Below, in pieces: positions 8,343-16,460 of a stretch of DNA of 42,017 nt. How positions within the stretch are numbered: position 1 is the stretch's first letter; the number at the start of each line of letters is the position of its first letter. The DNA is from Bacteroidales bacterium (GTDB taxonomy: Bacteria > Bacteroidota > Bacteroidia > Bacteroidales > WCHB1-69): NCBI GenBank assembly GCA_017525245.1, contig JAFXTE010000028.1:1-42017 (forward strand), in the 5' to 3' direction. The notes below the pieces were generated by a model. It ran no database searches. It saw nothing but the letters and a program-made list of their open reading frames with translations, and was not told where the DNA came from. The position numbers and the translations under genes are program-made.

Positions 8343-9026
8343 ATGTCCAAACAGAATACACCCTCTTTGGTGGTCATGAAATCGACCTTGAGCCGGCTGC
8401 CGCTGTACTACAGCTACATCAGCAGACTGCAGGCTGATGGGGTGGAATCTGTCTCTTCTGCATTGCTTGCTGGGCATCTGAACCTCAACCCCGTATTGGT
8501 TCGCAAAGATCTTGCGCAGGTGAGCAGTGTGGCTGGTCATCCCCGAACCGGTTTTGAAGTGAAGCAACTGCTTGAGGACATGAGTGAATATTTGGGTTAC
8601 AACAAAATGGACGAAGCCATTTTGGTTGGGGTCGGCAGCATGGGCCGCATCCTCCTCACCAATACCAAATTCGCCAAATTCGGGTTGAACATTGTGGTGG
8701 GCTTCGACAAAGACCCCTATTTATGCGGACTCCAGCTTGATGGCAAGCACATCCTTCCCATGGAAAAGATGCCAAGCCTCGTACAACGCATGGGCATCCG
8801 TATAGGCATTATCACTGTACCTGACGATCAGGCACAGAGTGTGTGCGACCAAATGGTGAAGGCTGGCATCAAGGCCATCTGGAATTTCGCCTTTGTGCCG
8901 CTGAAAGTTCCCGAAGACGTGCTTGTGAAAAACGAGAATCTGCCCTCTTCATTAGCCGTTCTCGCACACAAGTTGGCCAAGAGATCACCTCTGCCCAAAG
9001 AGTTAAATCCGATAATAGAAAATTAA
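8343..9026 (+). CDS. rex: Redox-sensing transcriptional repressor Rex
   Basis: This 227-residue protein has both Rex domains. The N-terminal winged helix (residues about 5-80) shows STLSRLPLYYSYISRL and the VRKDLAQVS recognition region. The C-terminal Rossmann domain starts at residue about 92 with VGVGSMG, the NADH-binding loop, and ends with the swapped helix that closes the dimer. Rex binds DNA when NAD+ dominates and lets go when NADH builds up, so it derepresses fermentation genes under reducing conditions. It stands first in an operon, 21 bp before adhE, a typical Rex target. Autoregulation is likely, but no operator could be assigned. Confidence 0.95.
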   Translation: MSKQNTPSLVVMKSTLSRLPLYYSYISRLQADGVESVSSALLAGHLNLNPVLVRKDLAQVSSVAGHPRTGFEVKQLLEDMSEYLGYNKMDEAILVGVGSMGRILLTNTKFAKFGLNIVVGFDKDPYLCGLQLDGKHILPMEKMPSLVQRMGIRIGIITVPDDQAQSVCDQMVKAGIKAIWNFAFVPLKVPEDVLVKNENLPSSLAVLAHKLAKRSPLPKELNPIIEN

Positions 9027-9047
9027 AAACCTATATTTTTTTACAAT

Positions 9048-11666
9048 ATGAAGAAAGAAAGTGTAAAATCAGAGGAAAAAACCGATAAAAATTTATCGGT
9101 TGAAAGTGAGATCGATGTGTTAGTCCGGAATGCGGAAGAAGCGTTGAAAACATACGTTGACTTCAATCAGGAGCAGGTGGACAAGATTGTCTATGCGATG
9201 GCATTAGCCGGTTTGGAGCACCATCGTGAGCTCGCGCGCCTGGCTGTTGATGAGACACACCGTGGGGTTTACGAGGACAAGATCATCAAGAATATTTTCG
9301 CTACAGAGTATATTTGGAATTCCATCAAGAACGAGAAAACGGTTGGCGTTGTGGAGGACAACGAGATGGAGGGTTATGTTGAGGTTGCTGAACCTGTCGG
9401 TATTGTGGCTGGCGTGACGCCGGTGACGAACCCGACATCCACCACTATGTTCAAGTCGTTGATTTGCGCGAAAGCCCGCAATCCGATCATCTTCGGATTC
9501 CATCCGTCCGCACAGCAATCGTCGGTGGCGGCTGCCAAGATTCTGCGTGACGCGGCCGTGGCGGCAGGAGCTCCTGCGGCATGTATCCAATGGATCGAAC
9601 ATCCTTCTGTGGAGGCTACCATGGCTTTGATGAACCACCCGAAAGTGTCGTTGATTTTGGCTACTGGCGGTGCCGGCATGGTACGTTCGGCCTACAGTTG
9701 CGGCAAACCCGCCCTCGGCGTCGGACCCGGCAACGCTCCCTGCTACATCGAGACTTCCGCCAATGTGAAACGCGCCTGCACCGACCTCATGATGTCAAAG
9801 ACCTTCGACAACGGCATGATTTGCGCTTCCGAGCAAGCGGTCATCGTGGACAAGGTGATTTCCAACCTGTTCGAGTCGTTCATGAAAGAGAACGGCTGCT
9901 ATTTCCTGAACGAGGAGGAAATCAAGAAGGTGTCCGATTTCGTCATCAACTCAGAGAAAGGTGCGGTCAATCCCGACGTGGTGGGCAAATCGCCCTACTG
10001 GATCGCGCAACAATCGGGTGTGACGGTTCCCGAGAGAACCAAAATCCTCATCGCACGACTGAAAGATGTGGGTCCGGAATACCCGCTTTCCCGCGAGAAA
10101 CTGTCGCCGGTGCTGGCCTACTACGTAGTGAACAACCATGTGGAAGGATTCGAGATGTGCCGCAAGATGCTCGATATGGGCGGCCTTGGCCACACGGCCA
10201 TCATCCACAGCACCAACAGCGACCTGATCGAGAAGTTCGGCAAAGCGATGAAGGTGGGTCGTATCATCGTCAACTCCCCGTCATCGCAGGGTGCTATCGG
10301 AGACATCTACAACACCAACACCCCGTCGTTGACCCTCGGCTGCGGCTCATACGGCCATAACAGCACGACAGCCAACGTCTCCACCGTAAACCTTATCAAC
10401 AAAAAGAAAATCGCAAAAAGAAGAGTCAATATGCAATGGTTCAAGATTCCGCCGAAAGTTTATTTCGAGTACGGTTCAGTGCAATATCTGGAGCACATGG
10501 AAGGCTTCAGCAAGGCGTTCATCGTGAGCGACCCGATGATGGTGCAGCTCGGCTATGTCGATAAAGTCACCTATTATCTCAACAAGCGCAGCGAGCCTTG
10601 TCATTACCGGATTTTCTCCGATGTGGAGCCGGATCCGGATGTGGAGACCATCATGCGCGGCGTGGCTGAGATGCGTTCGTTCCAGCCAGACGTGATCATC
10701 GCGTTGGGCGGCGGTAGCGCCATGGACGCGGCCAAGGGAATGTGGCTCTTCTACGAGCATCCCGAGACCTCTTTCGACGGCTTGCGCCAGAAGTTCATGG
10801 ACATCCGCAAGCGTGTGGTGAAATTCCCGCACTTAGGCAACCAGTGCAAGATGGTCGCCATCCCGACCACATCCGGCACCGGCAGCGAGGTGACGGCCTT
10901 CACAGTCATCACCGACAAGAAGCTCGGTATCAAGTATCCGTTAGCCGACTACGCCGTGACGCCAAACGTGGCCATCATCGACCCGCAGTTCGTGGTTTCG
11001 TTGCCGAAGCGTGCCACTGCGGACACCGGCATGGACGTGCTGACCCACGCCATCGAGGCCTACATCTCCAACATGGCCAACGACTACACCGACGGTCTGG
11101 CTCTGCAGGCAATGGATCTCGTTTTCAGCTATTTGAAACGTGCTTATGAAAACGGTCAGTTCGATCTGAAGGCGCGTGAAAAGATGCACAACGCCTCCTG
11201 TATCGCCGGCATGGCCTTCACCAACGCCTTCCTCGGTCTCAACCACAGCATGGCCCACAAGTTAGGCGGCGACTACCATATCCCGCATGGCCGCGCCAAC
11301 GCCATCCTGTTGCCCTACGTGGTCAAGTATAACTCACTGAAACCGAATAAATTCGTTCCATTCCCGAAATATGATCATTTCATCGCGGACGAAAAATTGG
11401 CCAAAGCCGCCCGTTTCCTCGGGTTTGGCGGCAAGGACAACGAAGAGAGTATAGATAACCTCATCAAGGCTATCCGCCAGTTAATGAAAGACATGCACAT
11501 GCCGATGAGTATCAAGGAAGAGGGTGTGGATGAGAAACTGTTCATGGAGAACGTCGCTGCGCTGTCCGAGAAGGCACACGATGACCAGTGTACCGGTGCC
11601 AACCCGAAATATCCCCTCGTCAGTGAAATTATCGAAATATACAAACAAGCCTATTATGGTGAATAA
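9048..11666 (+). CDS. adhE: Bifunctional acetaldehyde-CoA/alcohol dehydrogenase
   Basis: This 872-residue AdhE has the full two-domain form. Residues about 20-440 are the CoA-acylating aldehyde dehydrogenase, with catalytic Cys259 in GMICASEQ. After a linker near residues 445-470 comes the iron-dependent alcohol dehydrogenase, with GGGSAMDAAK for NAD binding, GTGSEVTAF, and the iron-ligand region HAIEAY...NHSMAHKLGG...HGRAN. It turns acetyl-CoA into ethanol using two NADH and normally assembles into spirosomes. It follows rex by 21 bp, so redox control by Rex is expected. The 145 bp after it hold two hairpins before the next gene, which may set lower expression of the hydrogenase part. Confidence 0.97.
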   Translation: MKKESVKSEEKTDKNLSVESEIDVLVRNAEEALKTYVDFNQEQVDKIVYAMALAGLEHHRELARLAVDETHRGVYEDKIIKNIFATEYIWNSIKNEKTVGVVEDNEMEGYVEVAEPVGIVAGVTPVTNPTSTTMFKSLICAKARNPIIFGFHPSAQQSSVAAAKILRDAAVAAGAPAACIQWIEHPSVEATMALMNHPKVSLILATGGAGMVRSAYSCGKPALGVGPGNAPCYIETSANVKRACTDLMMSKTFDNGMICASEQAVIVDKVISNLFESFMKENGCYFLNEEEIKKVSDFVINSEKGAVNPDVVGKSPYWIAQQSGVTVPERTKILIARLKDVGPEYPLSREKLSPVLAYYVVNNHVEGFEMCRKMLDMGGLGHTAIIHSTNSDLIEKFGKAMKVGRIIVNSPSSQGAIGDIYNTNTPSLTLGCGSYGHNSTTANVSTVNLINKKKIAKRRVNMQWFKIPPKVYFEYGSVQYLEHMEGFSKAFIVSDPMMVQLGYVDKVTYYLNKRSEPCHYRIFSDVEPDPDVETIMRGVAEMRSFQPDVIIALGGGSAMDAAKGMWLFYEHPETSFDGLRQKFMDIRKRVVKFPHLGNQCKMVAIPTTSGTGSEVTAFTVITDKKLGIKYPLADYAVTPNVAIIDPQFVVSLPKRATADTGMDVLTHAIEAYISNMANDYTDGLALQAMDLVFSYLKRAYENGQFDLKAREKMHNASCIAGMAFTNAFLGLNHSMAHKLGGDYHIPHGRANAILLPYVVKYNSLKPNKFVPFPKYDHFIADEKLAKAARFLGFGGKDNEESIDNLIKAIRQLMKDMHMPMSIKEEGVDEKLFMENVAALSEKAHDDQCTGANPKYPLVSEIIEIYKQAYYGE

Positions 11667-11676
11667 TAAAATGGGG

Positions 11677-11753
11677 TTTCACTCGTTTCAAAAGGTTAGT
11701 TTTGAGTGAATCGTGTTTTGAAGCAGGTGGCCTCGTGTAAACGGGGCGCCTGC
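11677..11753 (+). promoter_or_regulatory. Hairpins in the gap between adhE and the ferredoxin gene
   Basis: Two inverted repeats lie in this 145-bp gap: TTCACTC (about 11678-11684) with GAGTGAA (11704-11710), and GCAGGTG (11723-11729) with CGCCTGC (11747-11753, one G-U pair). Neither is followed by a T-run, so they look like mRNA processing or partial read-through structures and not a full terminator. Confidence 0.35.
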
Positions 11754-11811
11754 GTACAAAGCCGACAAACAGGACAACAATCAATTTTAGAAAAATATTA
11801 AAACAAAAACA

Positions 11812-12114
11812 ATGATGAATATTAAAGTTTGTGTTGGCAGCTCCTGCCACTTGAAAGGTTCTTACGATGTCATCCAATCCTTAAAAGACATCCTGAAAAA
11901 ATACGATGTGGAAGATCTGGTGGAATTGCAGGCCAGTTTCTGCCTGGGACATTGCGCCAAAGGCGTGAATGTCAGAACAGACGGCCTTTCCGACAGCATG
12001 AAGCAGAAAGCCACCACGCTCGAAGAAGACGGCAGCATCATTCTCCACAACGTCACCAAAGAGAATGTGGAAGAGATATTTGTAAAAGAAGTCTATCCTT
12101 TAATCGAATTATAA
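11812..12114 (+). CDS. Thioredoxin-like [2Fe-2S] ferredoxin (NuoE/HydC-like)
   Basis: This 100-residue protein is a stand-alone thioredoxin-fold [2Fe-2S] domain. The four cluster ligands are visible: Cys7 and Cys12 in KVCVGSSCH, and Cys44 and Cys48 in FCLGHCAKG. It lacks the helical bundle of full NuoE. Related domains feed electrons in the HydABC electron-bifurcating hydrogenase and NADH dehydrogenases; here no flavin subunit is nearby, so its partner is unclear. It ends 9 bp before the HydS-like gene, and this pairing is also known next to sensory hydrogenases in Clostridia. The start is ATG 11812 or the adjacent ATG 11815. Confidence 0.85.
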   Translation: MMNIKVCVGSSCHLKGSYDVIQSLKDILKKYDVEDLVELQASFCLGHCAKGVNVRTDGLSDSMKQKATTLEEDGSIILHNVTKENVEEIFVKEVYPLIEL

Positions 12115-12123
12115 GCCGGGGAG

Positions 12124-13833
12124 ATGTCATTATATTTAGAGTTTCGCAATGCGAAATGTAAAGATTGCTACAAATGCCTGCGCGAATGTCCGGTGAAAGC
12201 CATTGACATCAAGGGACATCAGGCGGAGATTATCGAAGACAGATGCATCTTGTGCGGCCACTGCACGCTTGTGTGCCCGCAGAACGCGAAGGTGGTGCAC
12301 AGTGAGATCAACGAGGTGCGCGCCCTGCTGGCGGGTCCCGACAAAGTGATTGCCAGTGTCGCCCCCTCGTTCATTTCCAGTTTTGGACTTTCCGATTTCG
12401 GAGTGATGAAATTGGCGCTTGCCAAACTGGGCTTTTTTGATGCGGAAGAGACGGCTGTCGGCGCACAGGCGGTAACCCAAGAGTACGCCAACCTGCTGAA
12501 ATCCGGACAGTTCAAAAACTTCATAACGTCCGCTTGTCCGGCCGTATGTCGTATGATTCAAGAGTATTATCCGATGGCGCTCAAGTATTTGGCGCCTGTC
12601 GATTCCCCGATGGTGGCCCACGCCAAAATCCTCAAGAAACAGCATCCCGAGGCCAAGATCGTCTTCGTAGGCCCCTGCATCGCCAAAAAGCGCGAAGCGG
12701 AGGAATGCCACCTCATTGACAATGTCCTGACTTTCGAGGATGTGGTGGAGCTTTTCAAGGAAAAAGGGGTGCAGATTGACGAAATCACCAACGTCATGTT
12801 GCAGAAACGGAACGGAATGCCGAACCTGGCGAAGGAATACCCCATTCCTCAGGGCATCATCCACTCTTTTCCGGAACTTCCGGAGGGCTATGACTATATC
12901 GCCATCGACGGTCCGATGAAGTGTGTCAAAGCGTTGCAAAACATTGAACACATGGACCATGTGGTGTTGGAGATGAACCTTTGCGAGGATGCCTGCGTGA
13001 ACGGACCCTGTTCATTGGAGAAGAATGGCGGTTCCGTCAAGGCCATGTCGGACATCCGCAAGTATGTCTCTGCCGAGAAACGCCAACTCACGGCTACGCA
13101 GACGCCGGTGCAAGTGGAAGTCCCGCTCGCCACGGCCCATCCGAGAATCCGCAGCCACAGCATGCCTGCTCCCGAGCGCGAAATCGAAGCCATCCTGCAC
13201 AAGACCGGCAAGTTCAAACCGGAGGACGAACTCGATTGCGGTTCCTGCGGCTACGCCACTTGCCGCGAGAAAGCATGGGCGGTCTATAATGGCTATGCCG
13301 ACATCGACATTTGCTTGCCCTACATGCGTCAGCGTGCCGAGTCTTTCTCCGTGGAGGTGATCCAAAACAGCCCGGAAGGCATCGTGGTGCTCGACCCGGA
13401 CATGAACATTTTGGAAATCAACCGCCGCGGACGCGAACTGTTAGGCATTGAGGATCCCAACGCCAAAGGCCATCCTGCTATCGACTACTTCAACCCTATC
13501 GACTTCTGCAACGCATACGCCCAGAAGAAGAACATCGAGCTGAAGAAGGAACTTGTCACGAGCACAGGCAAGTATGTGGACTTGTCCATCAACTATTTAG
13601 CCAACCAGAATCTCATCTTCGGCATTATGAAGGATGTCACAGACACCGTTGACTATGAGAAGCGGATCATGAAGGTGAAGATGGAGACGCTGACCACGAC
13701 CGACGATGTGATTAAGAAGCAAATGCGTGTGGCTCAGGAGATTGCGTCGCTGTTGGGCGAAACTACAGCCGAGACCAAGGTGGCCCTGTTGAAGCTGAAG
13801 AAAACGTTAACCGAAGAAAAAGTCTCTGAGTGA
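12124..13833 (+). CDS. hydS: HydS-type sensory [FeFe]-hydrogenase with PAS domain
   Basis: This 569-residue protein combines, in order, a two-[4Fe-4S] ferredoxin domain (residues 1-65, CKDCYKCLRECP and CILCGHCTLVCP), an H-cluster domain (75-310), a four-cysteine Fe-S domain (Cys372, Cys375, Cys380, Cys397, PF04060 type) and a PAS domain (about 405-520) with a coiled C-terminal tail. The H-cluster ligand cysteines are Cys138, Cys185, Cys287 and Cys291. The proton-transfer cysteine of catalytic enzymes is replaced by Ala137 (TSACP instead of TSCCP), and loop 3 reads LCEDACVNGPC. These traits mark putative H2-sensing group C enzymes, which have little turnover. Its TGA overlaps the ATG of the phosphatase gene, arguing for a shared signalling task. 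Confidence 0.9.
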   Translation: MSLYLEFRNAKCKDCYKCLRECPVKAIDIKGHQAEIIEDRCILCGHCTLVCPQNAKVVHSEINEVRALLAGPDKVIASVAPSFISSFGLSDFGVMKLALAKLGFFDAEETAVGAQAVTQEYANLLKSGQFKNFITSACPAVCRMIQEYYPMALKYLAPVDSPMVAHAKILKKQHPEAKIVFVGPCIAKKREAEECHLIDNVLTFEDVVELFKEKGVQIDEITNVMLQKRNGMPNLAKEYPIPQGIIHSFPELPEGYDYIAIDGPMKCVKALQNIEHMDHVVLEMNLCEDACVNGPCSLEKNGGSVKAMSDIRKYVSAEKRQLTATQTPVQVEVPLATAHPRIRSHSMPAPEREIEAILHKTGKFKPEDELDCGSCGYATCREKAWAVYNGYADIDICLPYMRQRAESFSVEVIQNSPEGIVVLDPDMNILEINRRGRELLGIEDPNAKGHPAIDYFNPIDFCNAYAQKKNIELKKELVTSTGKYVDLSINYLANQNLIFGIMKDVTDTVDYEKRIMKVKMETLTTTDDVIKKQMRVAQEIASLLGETTAETKVALLKLKKTLTEEKVSE

Positions 13834-14993
13834 TGGAACTTTGCTTAGAAACAGGATGCACTTCGCTGAACCATTACGGCGAAGAACTGTGCGGCGACAA
13901 CGTGGCCTGCACGGTAAACGGCGACTATACTACGTTGGTGCTGGCCGACGGTCTGGGGAGCGGCGTGAAGGCGAACATTCTTTCCACGCTCACCTCCAAG
14001 ATTTTGTGTACCATGGCCGCCAACGAAATCGACATTTACGAATGCGTGGAGACCATCATCCAAACGTTGCCCGTGTGTGCGGAGCGTGGGGTGGCGTATT
14101 CCACGTTCTCCATTATCCACGTCAACAAGGAGGGCAAGGGGGAACTGTTCGAATTTGACAATCCGGAAGCTATCTATTACCATAACGGAAAATGCCAGAA
14201 CTTTGAGCGTGAAGAGCTGGATGTCTGCGGCAAACGGGTTTATCGTTCCGAGCTCAATCTTGAGGAGAACGACATCATCCTTGTTATGTCCGACGGTACC
14301 ATCCACGCTGGCATCGGTATGATCCTCAACTTCGGCTGGGAGCGGCCCCAGATCATGGAGCATCTCGACAACAACATCAAGCCCGAGATGTCCGCACGCG
14401 CGGTGGCCTGCATGCTCGCCGCCGCCTGCAACGACCTCTATGCCGACAAGCCGGGCGATGACACCACCGTGGCTGCCGTCAGGATTCGTCAGCGGCTGGA
14501 TGTCAACATCATGGTGGGACCGCCTGTGGATAAGGAGAAAGACGACTACTACATCAAGAACTTTTTGGAGGGACATTCCAAGAAGATTGTCTGCGGCGGC
14601 ACCAGCTCCACGATTGTGGCAAGGTACCTGAAAACGGAGCTCAAAACCAGCTTCGACTTCCCCGACAAGGAGGTTCCGCCAATCGGATACATCAAGGGAA
14701 TCGACCTTACCACCGAGGGCGTGCTCACCCTGCGCAAACTGCTGCAACTCTCGGAAAAATACGTTTCCATCGATGACCTTACCCCGAAGACCTTCACCAA
14801 GCAGGACGGTGCCTCGCTTTTGGCGGACTTCCTCTTTGAGAAGGCCACACATATCACCTTCTTCGTCGGACAAAGCGTCAACGTGGCGCACCAGGGTTTG
14901 CCCATCGACACCACGATGAAACTGAAACTGGTGGAGAAGATTACCGAAAATTTGCGCAAGATGGGTAAAATCGTTGAACTGAATTATTATTAA
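13833..14993 (+). CDS. SpoIIE/PP2C family serine phosphatase
   Basis: This 386-residue protein is a PP2C-type phosphatase of the SpoIIE group. Metal-binding aspartates appear in GDN (residue about 20), LADGLGSG (residue about 36), SDGTIHAG and GDDTTVAAV. The last 160 residues form an extra domain usual for the relatives that sit beside sensory hydrogenases. I start at ATG 13833, which overlaps the hydS stop as TGATG; an in-frame GTG three bases earlier is less likely. SpoIIE-type enzymes usually dephosphorylate anti-anti-sigma (STAS) proteins. No such partner, sigma factor or HPK-type kinase is in this window, so the output target is unknown. Confidence 0.88.
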   Translation: MELCLETGCTSLNHYGEELCGDNVACTVNGDYTTLVLADGLGSGVKANILSTLTSKILCTMAANEIDIYECVETIIQTLPVCAERGVAYSTFSIIHVNKEGKGELFEFDNPEAIYYHNGKCQNFEREELDVCGKRVYRSELNLEENDIILVMSDGTIHAGIGMILNFGWERPQIMEHLDNNIKPEMSARAVACMLAAACNDLYADKPGDDTTVAAVRIRQRLDVNIMVGPPVDKEKDDYYIKNFLEGHSKKIVCGGTSSTIVARYLKTELKTSFDFPDKEVPPIGYIKGIDLTTEGVLTLRKLLQLSEKYVSIDDLTPKTFTKQDGASLLADFLFEKATHITFFVGQSVNVAHQGLPIDTTMKLKLVEKITENLRKMGKIVELNYY

Positions 14994-15016
14994 TCCTCAA
15001 CAAAACAACAATCAAT

Positions 15017-16447
15017 ATGAATTCAAATCGGATATTTGACACTGATGTACAGCTGGTTAAGTATAAAGTCCTGAAGGAGGTTATCCGCCGTGCCTACGAG
15101 GGTGGCTTGGAGGACGCTTACATGGAAGTCCCCAAGCTTCTCAGTCCCGGCCCGAAAGCGGAGACCCGCTGCTGCATCTACAAGGAACGCGCCATTTTGC
15201 AGGACCGGATCAAGATGGCGATGGGCGGCGACAAAGAGAACCCCAACGTGATCGAGGTCATCGACAGCGCCTGCGACGAATGCCCCATCGACGGAATCTA
15301 TGTGACCCCCGCCTGTCGCGGATGCATGGTGCACAGCTGCAAGGAGGTTTGCCCGAAGGATGCCATCACCATCGTGAACCACAAGGCAACGGTAGATAAG
15401 GACAAATGTATCGAATGTGGCAAATGCACGCAGGCATGTCCCTATTCGGCCATCATCCTCCAGCACCGTCCCTGCATGGTGAGTTGCCCGGTGAAGGCGA
15501 TTTCGATAGACGAGAACCGGAAGGCCGCCATCGACAACAACAAATGCATCTCCTGCGGGGCCTGCGTCTATAAATGCCCGTTCGGTGCCATTTCCGACAA
15601 GTCGCTGGTGTTGGATATCATCGACATCTTAAAAAAATCGGAGAACAATACGAAATACAAGGTTTATGCGGTCATCGCGCCCGCCATCGTGAGCCAGTGT
15701 CGTTTCGGACGGGTCACGCAGGTGGTCACGGCCATCCGCAAATTAGGATTCCATCATGTGGTGGAGGCCGCCCTCGGCGCGGACATCACGCTTTACCGCG
15801 AGGCCAAGGAGTGGGAGGAGAAGAAACTGCTCACCACGTCGTGTTGTCCGTCGTTCGTTTCCTTCGTGGAGAAGAATTTCCCGGAACTGACGCAGTACAT
15901 CTCCAGTTCGGTGTCGCCCATGGTGGAAACGGCACGTCTGATCAAACGTTCCGACCCCACGGCGAAGATCGTCTTCATCGGACCGTGTACCTCCAAGAAG
16001 TTGGAGTACCGGCTGGAAAAGACCGGTGGAGCCATCGACAGTGTGATGTCGTTCGAGGAGTTGCAGGCCTTTTTGGACGCACGCGGCATCGACACCACCC
16101 AGATGGAGGATTCAGAGCTGAACAACGCCTCCTACTACGGCCGTATCTTCGCCAAGTCGGGCGGTATCGCCCACGGCGTCGCCGATGTGGCGGAGGCGAT
16201 GGGCGTGCAAGGCGTGAAACCGATTGCCATGAACGGCATCGCGGAATGCAAGGCCGCGCTGACCCGGCTGAAGTTCAACAAGGCCACCGAAAACTTCTTC
16301 GAAGGGATGGCCTGCAACGGCGGATGCCTCAACGGCCCCGTCTGCATCACCCACAGCCCGCGCAACATCGTGGATGTCGATAAATACGGCAACGAGGCGC
16401 GCGAGAAGACCATCTTCAACTCTGTGAAACTGCTCGAATCGTTCTGA
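15017..16447 (+). CDS. Catalytic [FeFe]-hydrogenase, ferredoxin type (group B-like)
   Basis: This 476-residue protein has an N-terminal Fe-S part with CIECGKCTQACP, PCMVSCP and CISCGACVYKCP motifs plus further cysteines near residues 85-120, then the H-cluster domain. The three loops read TSCCPSF (Cys276 and Cys277), IGPCTSKKLE (Cys324) and GMACNGGCLNGP (Cys433 and Cys437). All four ligands and the proton-transfer cysteine Cys276 are kept, so turnover is expected, unlike the HydS gene upstream. The loop-2 IGPC in place of MPC and the loop-3 form suggest group B, a class reported as common in gut Bacteroidota. It likely takes electrons from reduced ferredoxin to make H2. The HydEFG maturases are not in the window. 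Confidence 0.9.
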   Translation: MNSNRIFDTDVQLVKYKVLKEVIRRAYEGGLEDAYMEVPKLLSPGPKAETRCCIYKERAILQDRIKMAMGGDKENPNVIEVIDSACDECPIDGIYVTPACRGCMVHSCKEVCPKDAITIVNHKATVDKDKCIECGKCTQACPYSAIILQHRPCMVSCPVKAISIDENRKAAIDNNKCISCGACVYKCPFGAISDKSLVLDIIDILKKSENNTKYKVYAVIAPAIVSQCRFGRVTQVVTAIRKLGFHHVVEAALGADITLYREAKEWEEKKLLTTSCCPSFVSFVEKNFPELTQYISSSVSPMVETARLIKRSDPTAKIVFIGPCTSKKLEYRLEKTGGAIDSVMSFEELQAFLDARGIDTTQMEDSELNNASYYGRIFAKSGGIAHGVADVAEAMGVQGVKPIAMNGIAECKAALTRLKFNKATENFFEGMACNGGCLNGPVCITHSPRNIVDVDKYGNEAREKTIFNSVKLLESF

Positions 16448-16460
16448 CGAACGTTACACG

